From: Fistulifera solaris
Lineage: Eukaryota > Bacillariophyta > Bacillariophyceae > Naviculales > Stauroneidaceae
Direction of reading: 5' to 3'
Assembly: GCA_030295235.1 (NCBI GenBank)
Contig: AP026139.1
Span: 372,001 to 436,000 of the forward strand
DNA: 64,000 nt
The notes beneath the pieces are model-generated. The model saw nothing but the letters and a program-made list of their open reading frames with translations, was not told the origin of the DNA and searched no databases. Below, one piece after another: positions 11,288 through 22,457 of this stretch. Made by a program: the position numbers and the translations under genes. Position 1 is the stretch's first letter. Each line of letters opens with the position of its first letter.

Positions 11288-12309
11288 TCACATCTTCGGC
11301 TTTGGTGAAAAGAAATTAAGGATACTCCCTTTCTTTGGCGTGACAGGCAAAGGTGCTGCCAAACTTGCCCTCGCCTTTTTGGAAGATTGAGCATGTAGTT
11401 CCCTACCTTCATCAGCGCGCTTCTTTTCTTGGTTTGTCGATTTGACGTCAGCTCGTGTGTTAGTTTGTTTTTTGAAGAACGAGTCGACCGTTTTCATTTT
11501 CGGCAACGCTTTCAGGGCATCCTGCGACCTATACTTGACGGATGACATATCCGGCTTTACTGCATGCCACGCAAATTGCTCCATTGCCGAGGCTTGTGCT
11601 TCTATCTTTTGAAGGTCGTATTAGACGGAGATCTAAGCCATTCCTTGGCTAAATTCGTATCCCATAGACAGACCGGCATTCTGGTGTGCAGCCATTTCAA
11701 ACTCGGGCACACGTCGCTTGTGATCAATGTAAACGTATCGAGAACGGGGTCAGTTTCTCTACCAGTCAGCACACTTGTCCAAAGTCCTGGCATCAATATA
11801 AAAGGGAGCTTGTCGTCAGCCGATTCCTTTGGTGACTTCTTTCGATAAACGAAATATGGTTGCTTCTTTCCCAGCTCAGTCTTCCATTCGTAAAAACCGT
11901 CAAACGCAACCAGACAACTCTTTCGGGCATTCGCAAGTCGTGAGAAGCTTGGTTTCTGATACATTGTATCTGATCGAGCATTAAACATCAAGTTAGAGAA
12001 ATGCTGGCTCATTCCACTCGGCAATGGATTCGATGGTGTGCCTCCTCTCGTTACCAGCCCCCAAACCTTCCGCTCAACCTTTATTTGACCATTGGAGTCC
12101 GAGACAAATACCAGAGCATCCATTCCCGGACTTAAATTATAATTGTCACGCATGAAACGATCCTGATTGTCTGAATCAGATCGTTCAGATCTTGTTGGAG
12201 ATGATGATTCGGCCGTTTGCGGTGCGGCGATTTCTAAAGGAAGTGGTACGTTGAGCATCTCCGCTGCAGCCCTTACTGCAGCGCCAGTTTGCGCAGTCCT
12301 TCCACACAT
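11288..12309 (-). CDS. HMCES: SRAP-domain protein, HMCES/YedK-like (abasic-site DNA crosslinker)
   Basis: Family members bond covalently to abasic sites in single-stranded DNA through Cys2. The chosen start gives Met-Cys-Gly-Arg, so Cys2 becomes the N-terminal nucleophile after Met removal; the frame is open upstream to 12453 but a longer start would bury this Cys. Other active-site blocks are present: FNARSDT, FDGFYEWK and WLHTRMPV. The chain is about 340 residues. The C-terminal tail is Lys-rich and carries two PCNA-box-like stretches, MKTVDSFFKK and KGSILNFFSPK, consistent with a replication-fork role. The frame steps by one at a run of four T at 11607-11610, between the end of the core and EAQASAMEQFAWHAVKPD; one more base joins them. 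It lies downstream of the Fyv7-like gene on the same strand. Confidence 0.88.
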
Positions 12310-12763
12310 TTTTCGAAACCATTCAATAGAGTTGATCGGGTAAATACTTGTACAGGTTAATGTTTGGCTTCGCAATGAAAGAATTTCGATAAGGCTTACG
12401 ATCTCGATGATTGCTTGCACCGCCGCGACTAAAAACACATCGAAAATCAACACCGGTGCGACGAAGAGTCAAACAAGCCATTATAGTCGTCGCCGTTAAC
12501 CACACAGCACCTATCTTTCTCTTTCCATATCAAATTGTAATAGCTGATAAACAACGGCATCAATAATCAAGTTTTTAAATCGAACGTGTAAAGTGAGCTC
12601 AGACTAAAGAAAGACGCCAAATTCTAAATATTTGAGCCGTTACGATGGATCGTTCATGTTGTGCCCTGAACAAATATCCAACAAATATCCAGAATCTCTC
12701 ATTCAGATATCATAGACTATCTTGCTTTGTCAACGAAACCGTCAATCACGCAGTGTATGACGG
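12310..12763. other. Spacer upstream of the SRAP gene
   Basis: 454 bases between two minus-strand genes. It would hold the SRAP promoter. No other gene is seen; short open frames here are unconvincing. Confidence 0.4.
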
Positions 12764-13237
12764 CTACGGTCGATCCTTTTGTCGCTCCAACTTGTTCAGA
12801 ATATCATGGACCATATTCTTCATGACAGGCTGACCATGTTTAGTTCTCTGAGTAAGCATTTTTGTTCGCTGCCTTCTCTCTCGTAGCCGATTCTTTCGTT
12901 CCTTTTCAGATTTCTCTTTCGCTATCTGGCTTTCTTCGATCCCTTTCTTTCGTTCTTCGGCTTGTTGAACTGGTTTTTGAAACATGTGTGTGCGTCTTTT
13001 TTTTGTTTCTAGTTCCGTCACTTCCGCTCCACGTTTCCGGCTCGCCCCTCTCCCAGGTTCATATCCTTCCTGTTTCATGACTTTCTGATAACTTCTCAAA
13101 GCCTTGGCTGTCTCCACTCGCTTCTTTTCCTGGCGTTCTCGGAATTCATCGAGCGCCTTTTTGACGCCTTTGCGGTGCGCAAAGTTGTCCAAGGCAACCA
13201 CAGCGGTACGGCGTTTTGGTTCTTCCGATTTGGGCAT
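12764..13237 (-). CDS. Fyv7/TAP26-like rRNA-processing protein
   Basis: A basic protein of 157 residues starting MPKSEEPKRRTAVV. Most of it is a charged, helical, Lys/Arg/Glu-rich chain, and the C-terminus has RTKHGQPVMKNMVHDILNKL, which resembles the conserved end of the Fyv7 rRNA-processing family (small-subunit pre-rRNA maturation in the nucleolus). The length fits (yeast Fyv7 about 150). The frame is intact and there is no intron. It is divergent from methionine synthase reductase over a 403-base spacer. Family assignment rests on the C-terminal motif alone, as the rest is low-complexity coiled coil. Confidence 0.7.
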   Translation of the reverse strand: MPKSEEPKRRTAVVALDNFAHRKGVKKALDEFRERQEKKRVETAKALRSYQKVMKQEGYEPGRGASRKRGAEVTELETKKRRTHMFQKPVQQAEERKKGIEESQIAKEKSEKERKNRLRERRQRTKMLTQRTKHGQPVMKNMVHDILNKLERQKDRP

Positions 13238-13640
13238 TGTTGATTTTCAGTAACTATGAACAACGAAAAGTGAACAGATGATGATTGTGTCTTTACTTCA
13301 AAATCATTTGTGTTTTGTTCTTTTGCGTTTTGCTGGTTCTTGTTGTGAGAGGTTTTCGCTTTGCGTTGACGGTGCAAGGACATACAATGTGGGACCTCAA
13401 ATTGATTCGGAGGGAGTCCGACCAATGAGAAGTCATTTTCATTATCCTTGACCCTCGTACATCTAGACTGGAACGTGCACGTGGTGCACGTTCTTGGCAA
13501 CGTTCTTGGACATGCGAAGAAGGCAAGCAATGAGATGAGGAGTAATACAGTGAACACGCCGCAAACATCTCGTTACAACAATATCGATCAGCACAACGCT
13601 ACCTGGCAGCGTCACATTCTCTCTATAATTAGTGTCAAGC
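13238..13640. promoter_or_regulatory. Divergent promoter, Fyv7-like and methionine synthase reductase
   Basis: 403 bases separate two head-to-head start codons. It includes the short inverted repeat GAACGTGCACGTGGTGCACG near 13471 (two overlapping GTGCAC palindromes around CACGTG, an E-box/G-box core). No gene is supported here. Confidence 0.45.
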
Positions 13641-15925
13641 ATGTCAGAAGAATCAACTCTGTTTGTATTATACGGGTCAGCGACGGGCAACGCCGAACAC
13701 ATCGCTAAAGATCTTGCCGCGAGACCCAACACATTATTTGACAAAGTTCTTTGTTTCGAACTCGATCAATTCAAACGAAAATGCCAACCTACTTGGGAAA
13801 AGAGACAATTACCAAACATGCTGTTTTGATAGTCACTTCCACTACAGGCAACGGTGATGCACCGGAGAACGCGTCGCGTTTTGTCCGATATATCAAGCGC
13901 AGTCAAACGGTCGATGAAAAACCATTTCGTCACGTCGCTTATGCCGTTCTAGGACTTGGTGATACTAACTACGATCAATTCTGTCAATGCGCCAAAGTGA
14001 TTGATAAGAAATTACTGGAATTAGGTGGTACTCGCATCAGGCCTTTAACGTGCGCTGATGAGGCCACTGGCCTGGAAGAGGTTGTCGAACCGTGGACTGA
14101 ACGAATTCTAGACGAGATTGCCGTTGCTTGCCGAGGGTCTAGTTGCAATATTGAAGAAGGAAATGAAGAATCGAAAGAAGCTATAGAAGAAAACGAAGTT
14201 GGTCAGCCATTAATTTTAGAGAACGGTGCTCGCGAGTTGACGTTTTCCGATGGCGTCGCGACGGTGCGCGCACTCTTGGGTTTGGAAAATAAATCGCAAC
14301 CCATCTGGATACCCGACGCAAAGTGTTTACCTTCACTCACTGCGAGTCGCTCTTGTGAGCTGTTTGTACCAAAGGAAGAGTCAACTGATTTTTCGTGTTC
14401 GGATTCCTTTACGACCACGAGTAGTTCAGGGCTGCACTACACTATGAAACATCCCTTTGAATCGAGTCCCTTGAAAGCACGTTATTTGACCAATACTTCG
14501 ACAAAAGCAGCTGAAGAAGCAACGTGCTTGCTTGAGTCTACAGAAACTAAAATGTTTTCGGATGAAAGCTTGCTGAAAGCCTCCAGAGTTATCGCATCTC
14601 AATTCTCGTTATCGCCTGAGGACGATTTTTGTACACAGGAGCAGCGTGATCGAAACGGAAAGCGAGTCATAGAGTTGTCGCTAGCTCTACCCGATGATTA
14701 CACGCTCGAATATGCCCCAGGTGACTCGTTGGGTCTGCTAGTCGAGAACACTCCAGAGACTGTACAGTTTGTTCTTGATATGCTTCAAAAGAATCATGGT
14801 ATTCATTCTAACCAACAAGTATCAATCGACGAGGGTAGAGCTGTTACTGTGGAGGAAGTAGCTCGTAGGCATTTTGATTTGTGCTCACCTGTCAAGAGTA
14901 AGAGAATACTTTTCGGCCTGTCCCAGTTCGCGACTGACGAGGCGGAAAGGGTGGCTTTGCAGTTTTTGTCATCAAAAACTACCGAGGGTGATGAAATTTT
15001 CAAGTCGTTTATAGACGAACAGCGCTTGAACGTTGTTGATCTTCTACGCGAGTTTCCTTCGACACAAGGAGTTTCAATGCAGGGATTGTTCGGGATGTTG
15101 CCGGCCCTACCACCTCGTTATTACTCTGTGAGTTCCAGTCCTTTGAAGAACTCCACGACCGTAACCATTGCTTTTTCCGTCGTAGATTATATAACTCCGT
15201 CATTGAAGATTTGTGGAAGAGAACGAGGATTACGACGAATCGGAGGGGTTGCTACAAGATTTTTGGAAACAATTTGTTCGCCCTTGCTTTGTTCGTCAGA
15301 CAAATTTCCATCAGATGAAATCAGCCTCAAGATCTTCCCGAAGCCGACAGCTGAATTCCGCATGCCCAAAACTCTTTCTACACCGCTCATACTCATTGGT
15401 CCGGGAACGGGTATAGCCCCCTTTATGGGATTTTTGGCTCATCGGCGCGCGCTAACCCAATTGTCGGAAGGTCACGCTACTTTGGCGGCGCAAACTGTGG
15501 TTGAGGGCATGTGGCGTGGAGGATACGACGTCATGGAGAAGGATTTATCCATACACAGTACACACGATTTGTTGGATTCCGTTCCCAGAGAGAGAAAGAA
15601 TCATGTTGGTTCTGTAGATCTTTTCTTCGGCTGCCGTCATGCGGATCATGATTGGTTATACCGAAAAGAAATGGAAGACTTGCTCGATGAAAAGATTCTA
15701 TCCGCGCTACACACTGCTTTTTCTCGTGACGGACCCAATAAAGTCTACGTACAGGACAAATTCTTTGAAGGTGAAAACTCGGAACGACTGCTGACCTTGA
15801 TCACTGAGCAAAACGCATCAATCTATGTCTGTGGAGACGGAAACGCCATGGCGAGAGACGTCAAGAACGCTATTGTAAAACTTTTGAGACAAAAATGGGC
15901 GTCGAAGACGCCTCAAGTTATTTAG
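13641..15925 (+). CDS. MTRR: Methionine synthase reductase (diflavin FAD/FMN oxidoreductase)
   Basis: This enzyme passes electrons from NADPH through FAD and FMN to reactivate oxidised cob(II)alamin on methionine synthase. About 761 residues. The flavodoxin domain (1-160) has YGSATGNAEHIA, VTSTTGNGDAPENA and LGLGDTNYDQFC, and the stretch GLEEVVEPWTERI is typical of MTRR over cytochrome P450 reductase. The ferredoxin-reductase part shows LEYAPGDSLGLL, PRYYSVSSSP, LIGPGTGIAPFMGFL, FFGCRHADHDWLYRKE and a C-terminal IYVCGDGNAMARDV. A linker rich in acidic residues (about 165-290) separates the two, as in the family. The frame steps by one at AAAA 13798-13801; five A give PTWEKETITKHAVLIVTSTTG. 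No intron is seen. Its partner metH lies at 60 kb. Confidence 0.9.
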
Positions 15926-16048
15926 AAGCTATGAAGAAGCAGAATCGGTTTGTCCTTGACATTTGGAGCTGAGGATTAGGCCTTCAATGCTAAGACTAAA
16001 AATCTACTTATTCTCTACAATATCATCTCGACATCAAAGTAAATTCCT

Positions 16049-16575
16049 CTAGACCAAATCATGATCGGGCGCACCTTTGTCATTGATGGTGTGCCACTCG
16101 CCCTCTGCTGCCTTTTCAAGTGTTAAGATGATACGGTTTGGCTTCAAGCGAAACGATGCGCTTGTAATATCGCCAGAAAGTTTTCCAAAACTAAGGCATT
16201 GATCTTCCGTCTTAAAGTTTCGCACTACAAGCGAAAGGGAATGATTCGTAAATTCTAGTGAAATATCGTCAGTGGTGCACTTTTCCCCTATTCCTTCCAT
16301 ATCAATAAAAGTTTCACTTTCATCCCATCATCCAGAAACGCGTACTTGGTAATGTTGCTTTTGTGGTAGTGAAAGGATGAAGTAGCGGTAGCGGGTTGGC
16401 TACCACTCGAAGATTGCTTGGATAGGAGGCGCGGTTCTGCTTTCCCATCCCATGATGGGCCATGTGCCTTGTGAGAATGTGCAAAGTAATAGGCGTTCTT
16501 GCCCTTTCGCTCAATATTTTCCTGCAAAGCCGATTTCCTGTGTTCCTGTTCACTTGAGGCAACTTGTTCCGTCAT
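16049..16575 (-). CDS. CS-domain protein, CacyBP/SIP-like
   Basis: About 175 residues. The N-terminal part has NAYYFAHSHKAHGPSW, and the C-terminal half is a CS (p23-like) beta-sandwich: KYAFLDDGMKVKL, then DDISLEFTNHSLSLVVRN, then SASFRLKPNRIILTLEKA and GEWHTI. The spacing resembles the CS domain of calcyclin-binding protein, a scaffold linked to ubiquitin ligases and Hsp90-type chaperones. It lacks the C-terminal SGS segment of the animal protein. The frame steps by one at AAAA 16307-16310 (plus strand); one more base joins VKLF to IDMEGIGEK. The ATG at 16575 is the only sensible start. Other CS-domain families are possible. Confidence 0.75.
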
Positions 16576-16978
16576 GGCTTCTTTTTTTCTCTTATCGAAC
16601 GGTAAGAATTATGACTCACGGCGAAGATTATCGATGGCGGAGACCAACGAGCTGGTGATGATGGTCATTGTGGTGTTTACCGAATTTTTCTCGCTATGTG
16701 GGAGAAAAGGAACAACAGCGTGACGTAGACCGCTTACACGTGTCAGAACGTGTGGAAACCGCTTCGACATCAGGTGCGAAGCTAAGGAGCTTCGAAAAGT
16801 AGTCGGACCAGACGTACCTTTAGCTAAAATATTACCGATCGACACTGATGGTCTACGATTGATCTAGATGAGAGAAACAAATAAAGTGGATGTGCAAAGA
16901 CTCTCCCGAGCTCCAACTCCTTCCAACGACAACATGGAACACGTAGTTGCAAGCATTGACTAGTAGGAATTTAGCGTA
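16576..16978. other. Spacer between CS-domain and UNC93-like genes
   Basis: 403 bases, upstream of the CS-domain gene and downstream of the transporter. No gene supported. Confidence 0.4.
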
Positions 16979-18492
16979 TTAGTCTAATGCGTGCACACCA
17001 TTATCTTCTTCCTCTTGAAGTTCGTGTACGAGCTCATCCTGCGAATCCAAGTCGTTTCTGTAGGCGAGGCGGTCCGTCCCCTTCGCCATTGTGTGGCTGT
17101 CTCTTTGCGATAGCGAAAGCACTCTAGCGAAACCCACTATTGAAGCAACGCAGGTACCGATCACGATACAACCAAAACGTCCAATATCATGGTAGGTACC
17201 ATCTTGATAAGCAACACAAAATGACCCAACTGACGTCGTGCTTGGTACGCAAGCGAGTCGACTCATTAGAATGTAGGCAACGGAACCAGCTAAACCATTC
17301 TGCAACGTGATATTTGTGAAAGCAGCATCCGTTTCTCTTGGAAAGAGATCAGCAAATACGGCCTTTAACGGACCTTCGAATGTAGCACGACCCACGCCGT
17401 GAATAGAGTAGATGAACAAAACGTGCCCCCACCCCCAATTCTTCTCGACATCCGGTTCAACAAAAACGGCACGGCCACAAACGCAAATGCCAACGAGCCT
17501 AGAAATAGCGCAGGTGCTTTGGAGGTCATTCGAGAATAGCACAATGATACAAGAGCTGCTGTTACGCCGTGAATCGCGACAAGAACACCCACGAAGGAAG
17601 TGTCGTGAAAAACTTTGGGGATTACTTGACCCGAAATGAACGAGTTCAGGTACGCACCAGCAAATCCAAAAGCAGCATTGAAGCCAATCATGTATTTGGT
17701 GCGAGAATCTGTGATTAAGAGATTCACCGCTCCCAACGCCTTCGAGCAGCCCGTATTCTGTCTATTTTCTAGAGCATGTCTTGGATAGATTGGGACTGTC
17801 GTGGCACAACATATTGCAATGATTGTTAGAATTGTGTAGAGCAGAAAAACAAGAGCCCATGGTACCCCCACTTTCACCAAAATTGTTGCAAGAACGTCAA
17901 CAAGAGTCTCTTCCACTAAAAAGGAAAAAGCGAATACACCTGCCAATAAGCTAGTTGACTCTTCGATCGTCCGTCCACTTTGTTCGCAATGGACTTGCGC
18001 AGCTTCTGCAAAATAGACACCTTGGGCGGTCCAAAAAACCGATGCACCGATGCCGCCGAGACAGGCCCCCAACCACGCCGAGATTTCAGCGGAACCTTTG
18101 GAGGTGTGTACGAGCATGGAAGCCATCCAAAACAAAGCGATGTAACCACCAAAGAGAATTTGTCCCAAGACTATAGCACCACGGGAACCTATTCTTTGAA
18201 TTAGGAAGGTTGTTGCGCCGATGAAGGAAAACAAAGTATACGTTGCGTAGAGAATTCCGCTTTGCCGGGATCCGATGGTCCCCAGTTGAGCTGTTGCCAG
18301 AGCGAGACAGGCTAGCGCACATGCTGGTACCGCCGCGCAATATATGGAGAAACGAACGAATTGATAGTAGACATGTTCACTTTTTGACCACCGGTGGTCT
18401 TCCGAGTCAATGGAAAGTGTTTCCAGTGGAAGCCACTCGAGTTCCGTTGTGTTCCTTTCGTCTTCCACTTGCAATGAGCACCGAGCAGTCAT
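16979..18492 (-). CDS. UNC93-like major facilitator membrane protein
   Basis: A 504-residue polytopic protein with about 11-12 membrane segments, beginning MTARCSLQVEDERNTTELEW. The early part (GILYATYTLFSFIGA, then a basic loop and GQILFGGYIALFWMA) and GIGASVFWTAQGVYFAEAA match the layout of UNC93A-like proteins, an MFS branch whose members act on ion channels or receptor trafficking; substrate transport is unproven. The C-terminal cytosolic tail is acidic (ELVHELQEEEDNG). The frame steps by one near GG 17454-17455; an added base gives FLLNPDVEKNWGWGHVLFIY and joins the halves. The ATG at 18492 is used because the earlier open frame has only a TTG. Confidence 0.78.
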
Positions 18493-18805
18493 TCGCACGA
18501 GATGACTGTGAACAGACAATTGCGATAATACTCGACATCAGCAGGTTTGACGGTTTTTAAAAATAAAATTTTGAAAAGTAATTGCGGCATTGATACCAGG
18601 GTACTTGCTATGCGATAAAAGATTTGTCGAAGCAAAACAGCAAAACGCAAAACCTATTTTGCCCTTTTCTATTTAACCTTAAGTGCTTACATTCGAGCTG
18701 TGAAACTCGTAAGGTTACTATTATCACGAGTTCTTTTCATGAATATCATTGTGTGGCTGTGAATCATAGCGTAATAGGAAGAAACGTACAACCAGAGTTG
18801 CTTTT

Positions 18806-21800
18806 TTAGACAAAGCTGTGACTTTGCAAGGTGGATGCGCCGTGAATGTTTGCATCCGCCAGACTTGAACCAGATAAAGTGAGCGTACCGCATTCTTCTC
18901 CTGCCAAGATCCAAAACAAGTTTTGCGGTCCCGCACTTTGCAGTTGATCATCCCACCATCGGTTGATCAGCTTCCGTTCCTGTTGATTCATCGATTTCAA
19001 ACGTACTGTAGCTCCGCTATCCTGGTAAACTTCCTCCCCGTCATCGGATATCGACTCGGTCGGACCGCCATCGGGCGAACCAAGTTGCGCCGCTGGGAAT
19101 GGTTGCTCTGGGCGCGCTCTAGGATTTGACCGTAAACAAGGTTGAAGATAAGCATTCTGAAACGGGTCGTGACAACCAATTAGCGTCCCAAGATCGCCTG
19201 CTTGTCGTGGAGAACGAGGGTCGCGCGCTTTTGTATTTTGCTGCTGTTCTTCCTGTTGCAAGCTGATATCCATGACAGTCGCAACTTCCAACGGAAGTGT
19301 TGAGCTCGTAGCATCGTACCTCGCTCGAGTCGAGCGAAGGAAAGTGTATGTTAGGAAGATCAAAAATATTGTTGCGTAGGCCTCATGCTTTGCACCTTTC
19401 AGAATGAATTGTCCTGTAATGGTCATTTGAGCAATGACGAGACCAAAGACAAATCTTCGAAAAATTTTGGGCCAAAACTGCCCGCCGCTCTCGAAAACGC
19501 TTTCATAAACATAGAGGTGGTGATGAGTCCACATGATACGCGAAAAAAGGCAAAAAAGAATGCATGGTAACAGTACCAATGGTGCAACGACGGCAAAGAC
19601 GACACTGATGACCACAACCAACATGTCTTGAGCCAAGATCTTATGAAACGGGAACCAGCCAGGATCGTCAATTGACCTACAACCCAGAAAAGGGTCGCGT
19701 CGAGCCCGCAGTGTAGCGGATGGGAACACGATGTAGCGCGCTGCGGCCTGCAAGAGGGCCACCAATCGAACCAGTTCCATACCGAGTCCGAGAAAAGTCT
19801 TGATTGTAACAAACGTGATGAAAAACGAAGATAAATGAGGAAGTGCGTTTCCAAGACGCAGAAACGCTGATTCCGGGTTGACGACAATCAGGGCAACTGT
19901 ATCAAAAATGGTAGATGAGATGGTCGTTACCAAAAAAACATTAAGAACTTGAAAGAAAAAGTATCTTGAAAACGCCCGCATTTGAACTTCGCTGTACGAA
20001 GTCATGCCTTCCATTCTGCCTATAGCCATGAATAAAGGGGGCTGAAGTTGCTGGAGTCCCACGATGCACAGGGGTTGCACCATTTGAATACCAGCAGAAA
20101 ACAGAGCTGAAGCACCATGAAGCTGGGCGAGTCGCGGAGAGGAAGTGACCAATGCCTTTTCGCTGACAAACATCGAAACAATAGCAACTGGTACCACATA
20201 AAAGCAAATGATAAGATACACAAGGAAGTCGCCAAGGATAGAACGTGTTCGATGCGCTCCTTTGGACACGTAGATGTTTTCCCATAACACGTCTCGTGGT
20301 TCGGGGGCTGTCGTAACTTGCATAGATCCAGGCTTGGAAGAGTGCATGGATTGGATTGCGACTGTTGCTGCAGTAAACGTTCTCATTACAACAAATGCTT
20401 TGTCGGTTACTTCATTGATGTGATCTTCGATTTTGTCTTGATTCGTGGATTCTCCTGTAGACAAGATAGGTCTCCCCAAGAAGGACATATCTTTGTTAAA
20501 TCGCCCGTACCGTTTTAGAGCTTGTTTCGCATTCGCCAAGGAATTGATTTTTGCTTTTTTGCTCGAATCTGGCTTCACAGCGTATATTCCTTTGCTTTCC
20601 ATTTCTAAGTCGGCCGGGCTTCTCGACCTCAAGCGGCTGACAACGTTTTCATCTGGTAACATGGAATACGTGGCTGATGTGTCTACTTCGTCGGCTTGCC
20701 CTTCGTTCCCTTCTTCTATGGTTGCTGGAGTGCCTTTCTGTGGTAAGCCCAAAAGTCTTCGTTGTTTCGGATCATCCGTGACGAACGGCGACGCTAAAAC
20801 GTAGTCGATATCGTTTGCGCCTTCACCTGCTTCCATCTTATCCAGCATCTTCATCACGCGACTACGCCGCCTTTGTTCTCTTTCAATCTCATTGTTGAGT
20901 TCCTCCAATTGCGAGTATAGTCTCACCAGTCGTTCCTGGGTACCTTCCGCGACGCCACATTCCTCCAGTCGACTCGGTAGCGTGGCCAAGAATTTCTTCC
21001 ACATTGATGGCTCGTATAACTTCTTCTTTTCATTCCGACACAAGAGTAGCAGCTCGTGTTCCAAGCTTGCCAGAATGGCGGTCCTTTGTTGGACCAAGCG
21101 CTCCAAATCTGTACAATTTTGGCACATAAAAACGGACCGTACAGCATCTGGATATACGTGCTTAAAGTAATTCGTGATTTTCTTCGGCGATCGCAAATGA
21201 CGGGGAATATTGGTTACCAACACAGTCCGCAAGTGCGGTTCTCGATTGAGTAAATACAGGTGTCGAATTGAGTTAAATGTTTCATATTCGACTAAAAGTT
21301 CCCTCACCACGATACCGGTCAGCAAGTAGGCCGCGAAACAATGCACCCACAGACGCGGAGATCCCGCACTGACGTTGGCCATGGTGAAACGCATGAAATC
21401 GGTGACTAAAATTTTCCCCACGTGCAGATCGAGAACATTGCTGCCCGTGTAATTGAGCGGCAACAAGACCACAAATGAAAACACCGACATTTTGACGATA
21501 CATCGCAGTGCGAGTCTATGAAAGCGAAGAAAAATGAGGGAATCGTAGCCAATTCGGTTGATAATTTCCTCGTCGGAGAGGAAAAGCATGACTCGGACCC
21601 AGCTCAAGTAGCCCTCCACTGGAAGAGGGGGGAGGTACAAGTTTGGGAAGGCGGTGTCTCCGTGGTGATATGAAGAGGGGAGAGGTCTTTTGACTGTGGT
21701 AGAAGCAGGATAAGAAGATTAAGAAAACCGCTGACAGAGTCAGATAAAGCATCAATAGCGTCGCAAACGTCATGCTCGTAGCCCGGTAGGAACTTTCTGA

Positions 21801-22043
21801 GATGTATTCATTGGTAATATAGTCTGGTAATAAGGATAGTCTTCTATGTTCTATGGAAATACGCGGGTTCATCGCGAACGCTTTCTGCTCTTCTTCAACA
21901 GGGCCAAATGCTGCGACAATAAGCGGCTCGAACGTTTGCATAAATAGCCGTTTTCGAAAGTCGACAAAATGGATCATCCATTGTGGGGCTGATGCGCTGT
22001 CTGTGTTCTTCATCAACACATCGTTTAACCAGTACGAGTCCAT
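18806..22043 (-). CDS. OSCA/CSC1/TMEM63-like (DUF221) cation channel
   Basis: A large membrane protein of about 1078 residues. Family members are hyperosmolality- or stretch-gated calcium-permeable channels. The N-terminal segment (SMTFATLLMLYLTLSAVFL) is followed by PPLPVEGYLSWVRVMLFLSD and LDSL-like RIGYDSLIFLRFHRL, as in OSCA N-termini. A long cytosolic loop (about 280-560) begins VTNIPRHLRSPKKITNYF and ends with AFVVMRTFTAATVAIQSMHS and PRDVLWENIYV, both family hallmarks. Eight or more hydrophobic segments follow, then a long disordered Gln/Ser/Asp-rich tail. The frame steps by one between about 21640 and 21720; unlike the others here I could not pin this to one homopolymer, and a short intron is not excluded. 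It is divergent from the carboxypeptidase gene. Confidence 0.85.
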
Positions 22044-22457
22044 GTTTACAAGTCAAGACCGAGCGCGCCGGAAACACTGTTATAGTCAAATGCAGTGAAA
22101 GAGATAAAGGGTAAGAAGTTAAGTGGCAAGTCGACGGCAAGAATGTTTGCGCCCCATGCGCTTTTTTTCATCTTTCACTTTTTGCAACGTCTGTACATCC
22201 ATCAGTCGGTGCCTTCCAATGATCCGGTACTCCAACAAGTTGTTTTGCAGCGTCATCGCGTCAATCTACAACGGATAGTCCAACAGACACATCGGCCACT
22301 GCTAGATTGATAGTAGAAGGTGCGTGAAAAATTGGAGCCGGACGAAGGACGTGCTGAGGTGATTACTAGAAATACGTAGTAAATTAAAAAAAAGTTGGAA
22401 AATCGTGTCAAGAGTCAAGAAACAATCAACTCCAACTAGAACCACAAACAAAAGTCA
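22044..22457. promoter_or_regulatory. Divergent promoter, OSCA-like and carboxypeptidase genes
   Basis: 414 bases between two head-to-head start codons. No gene is supported and no GGTACC cluster is present. Confidence 0.4.

Noticed and set aside
13641-15925. NADPH-cytochrome P450 reductase or Tah18/NDOR1 as identity
   Set aside because: The GLEEVVEPWTERI block, long acidic linker and C-terminal pattern fit methionine synthase reductase better.
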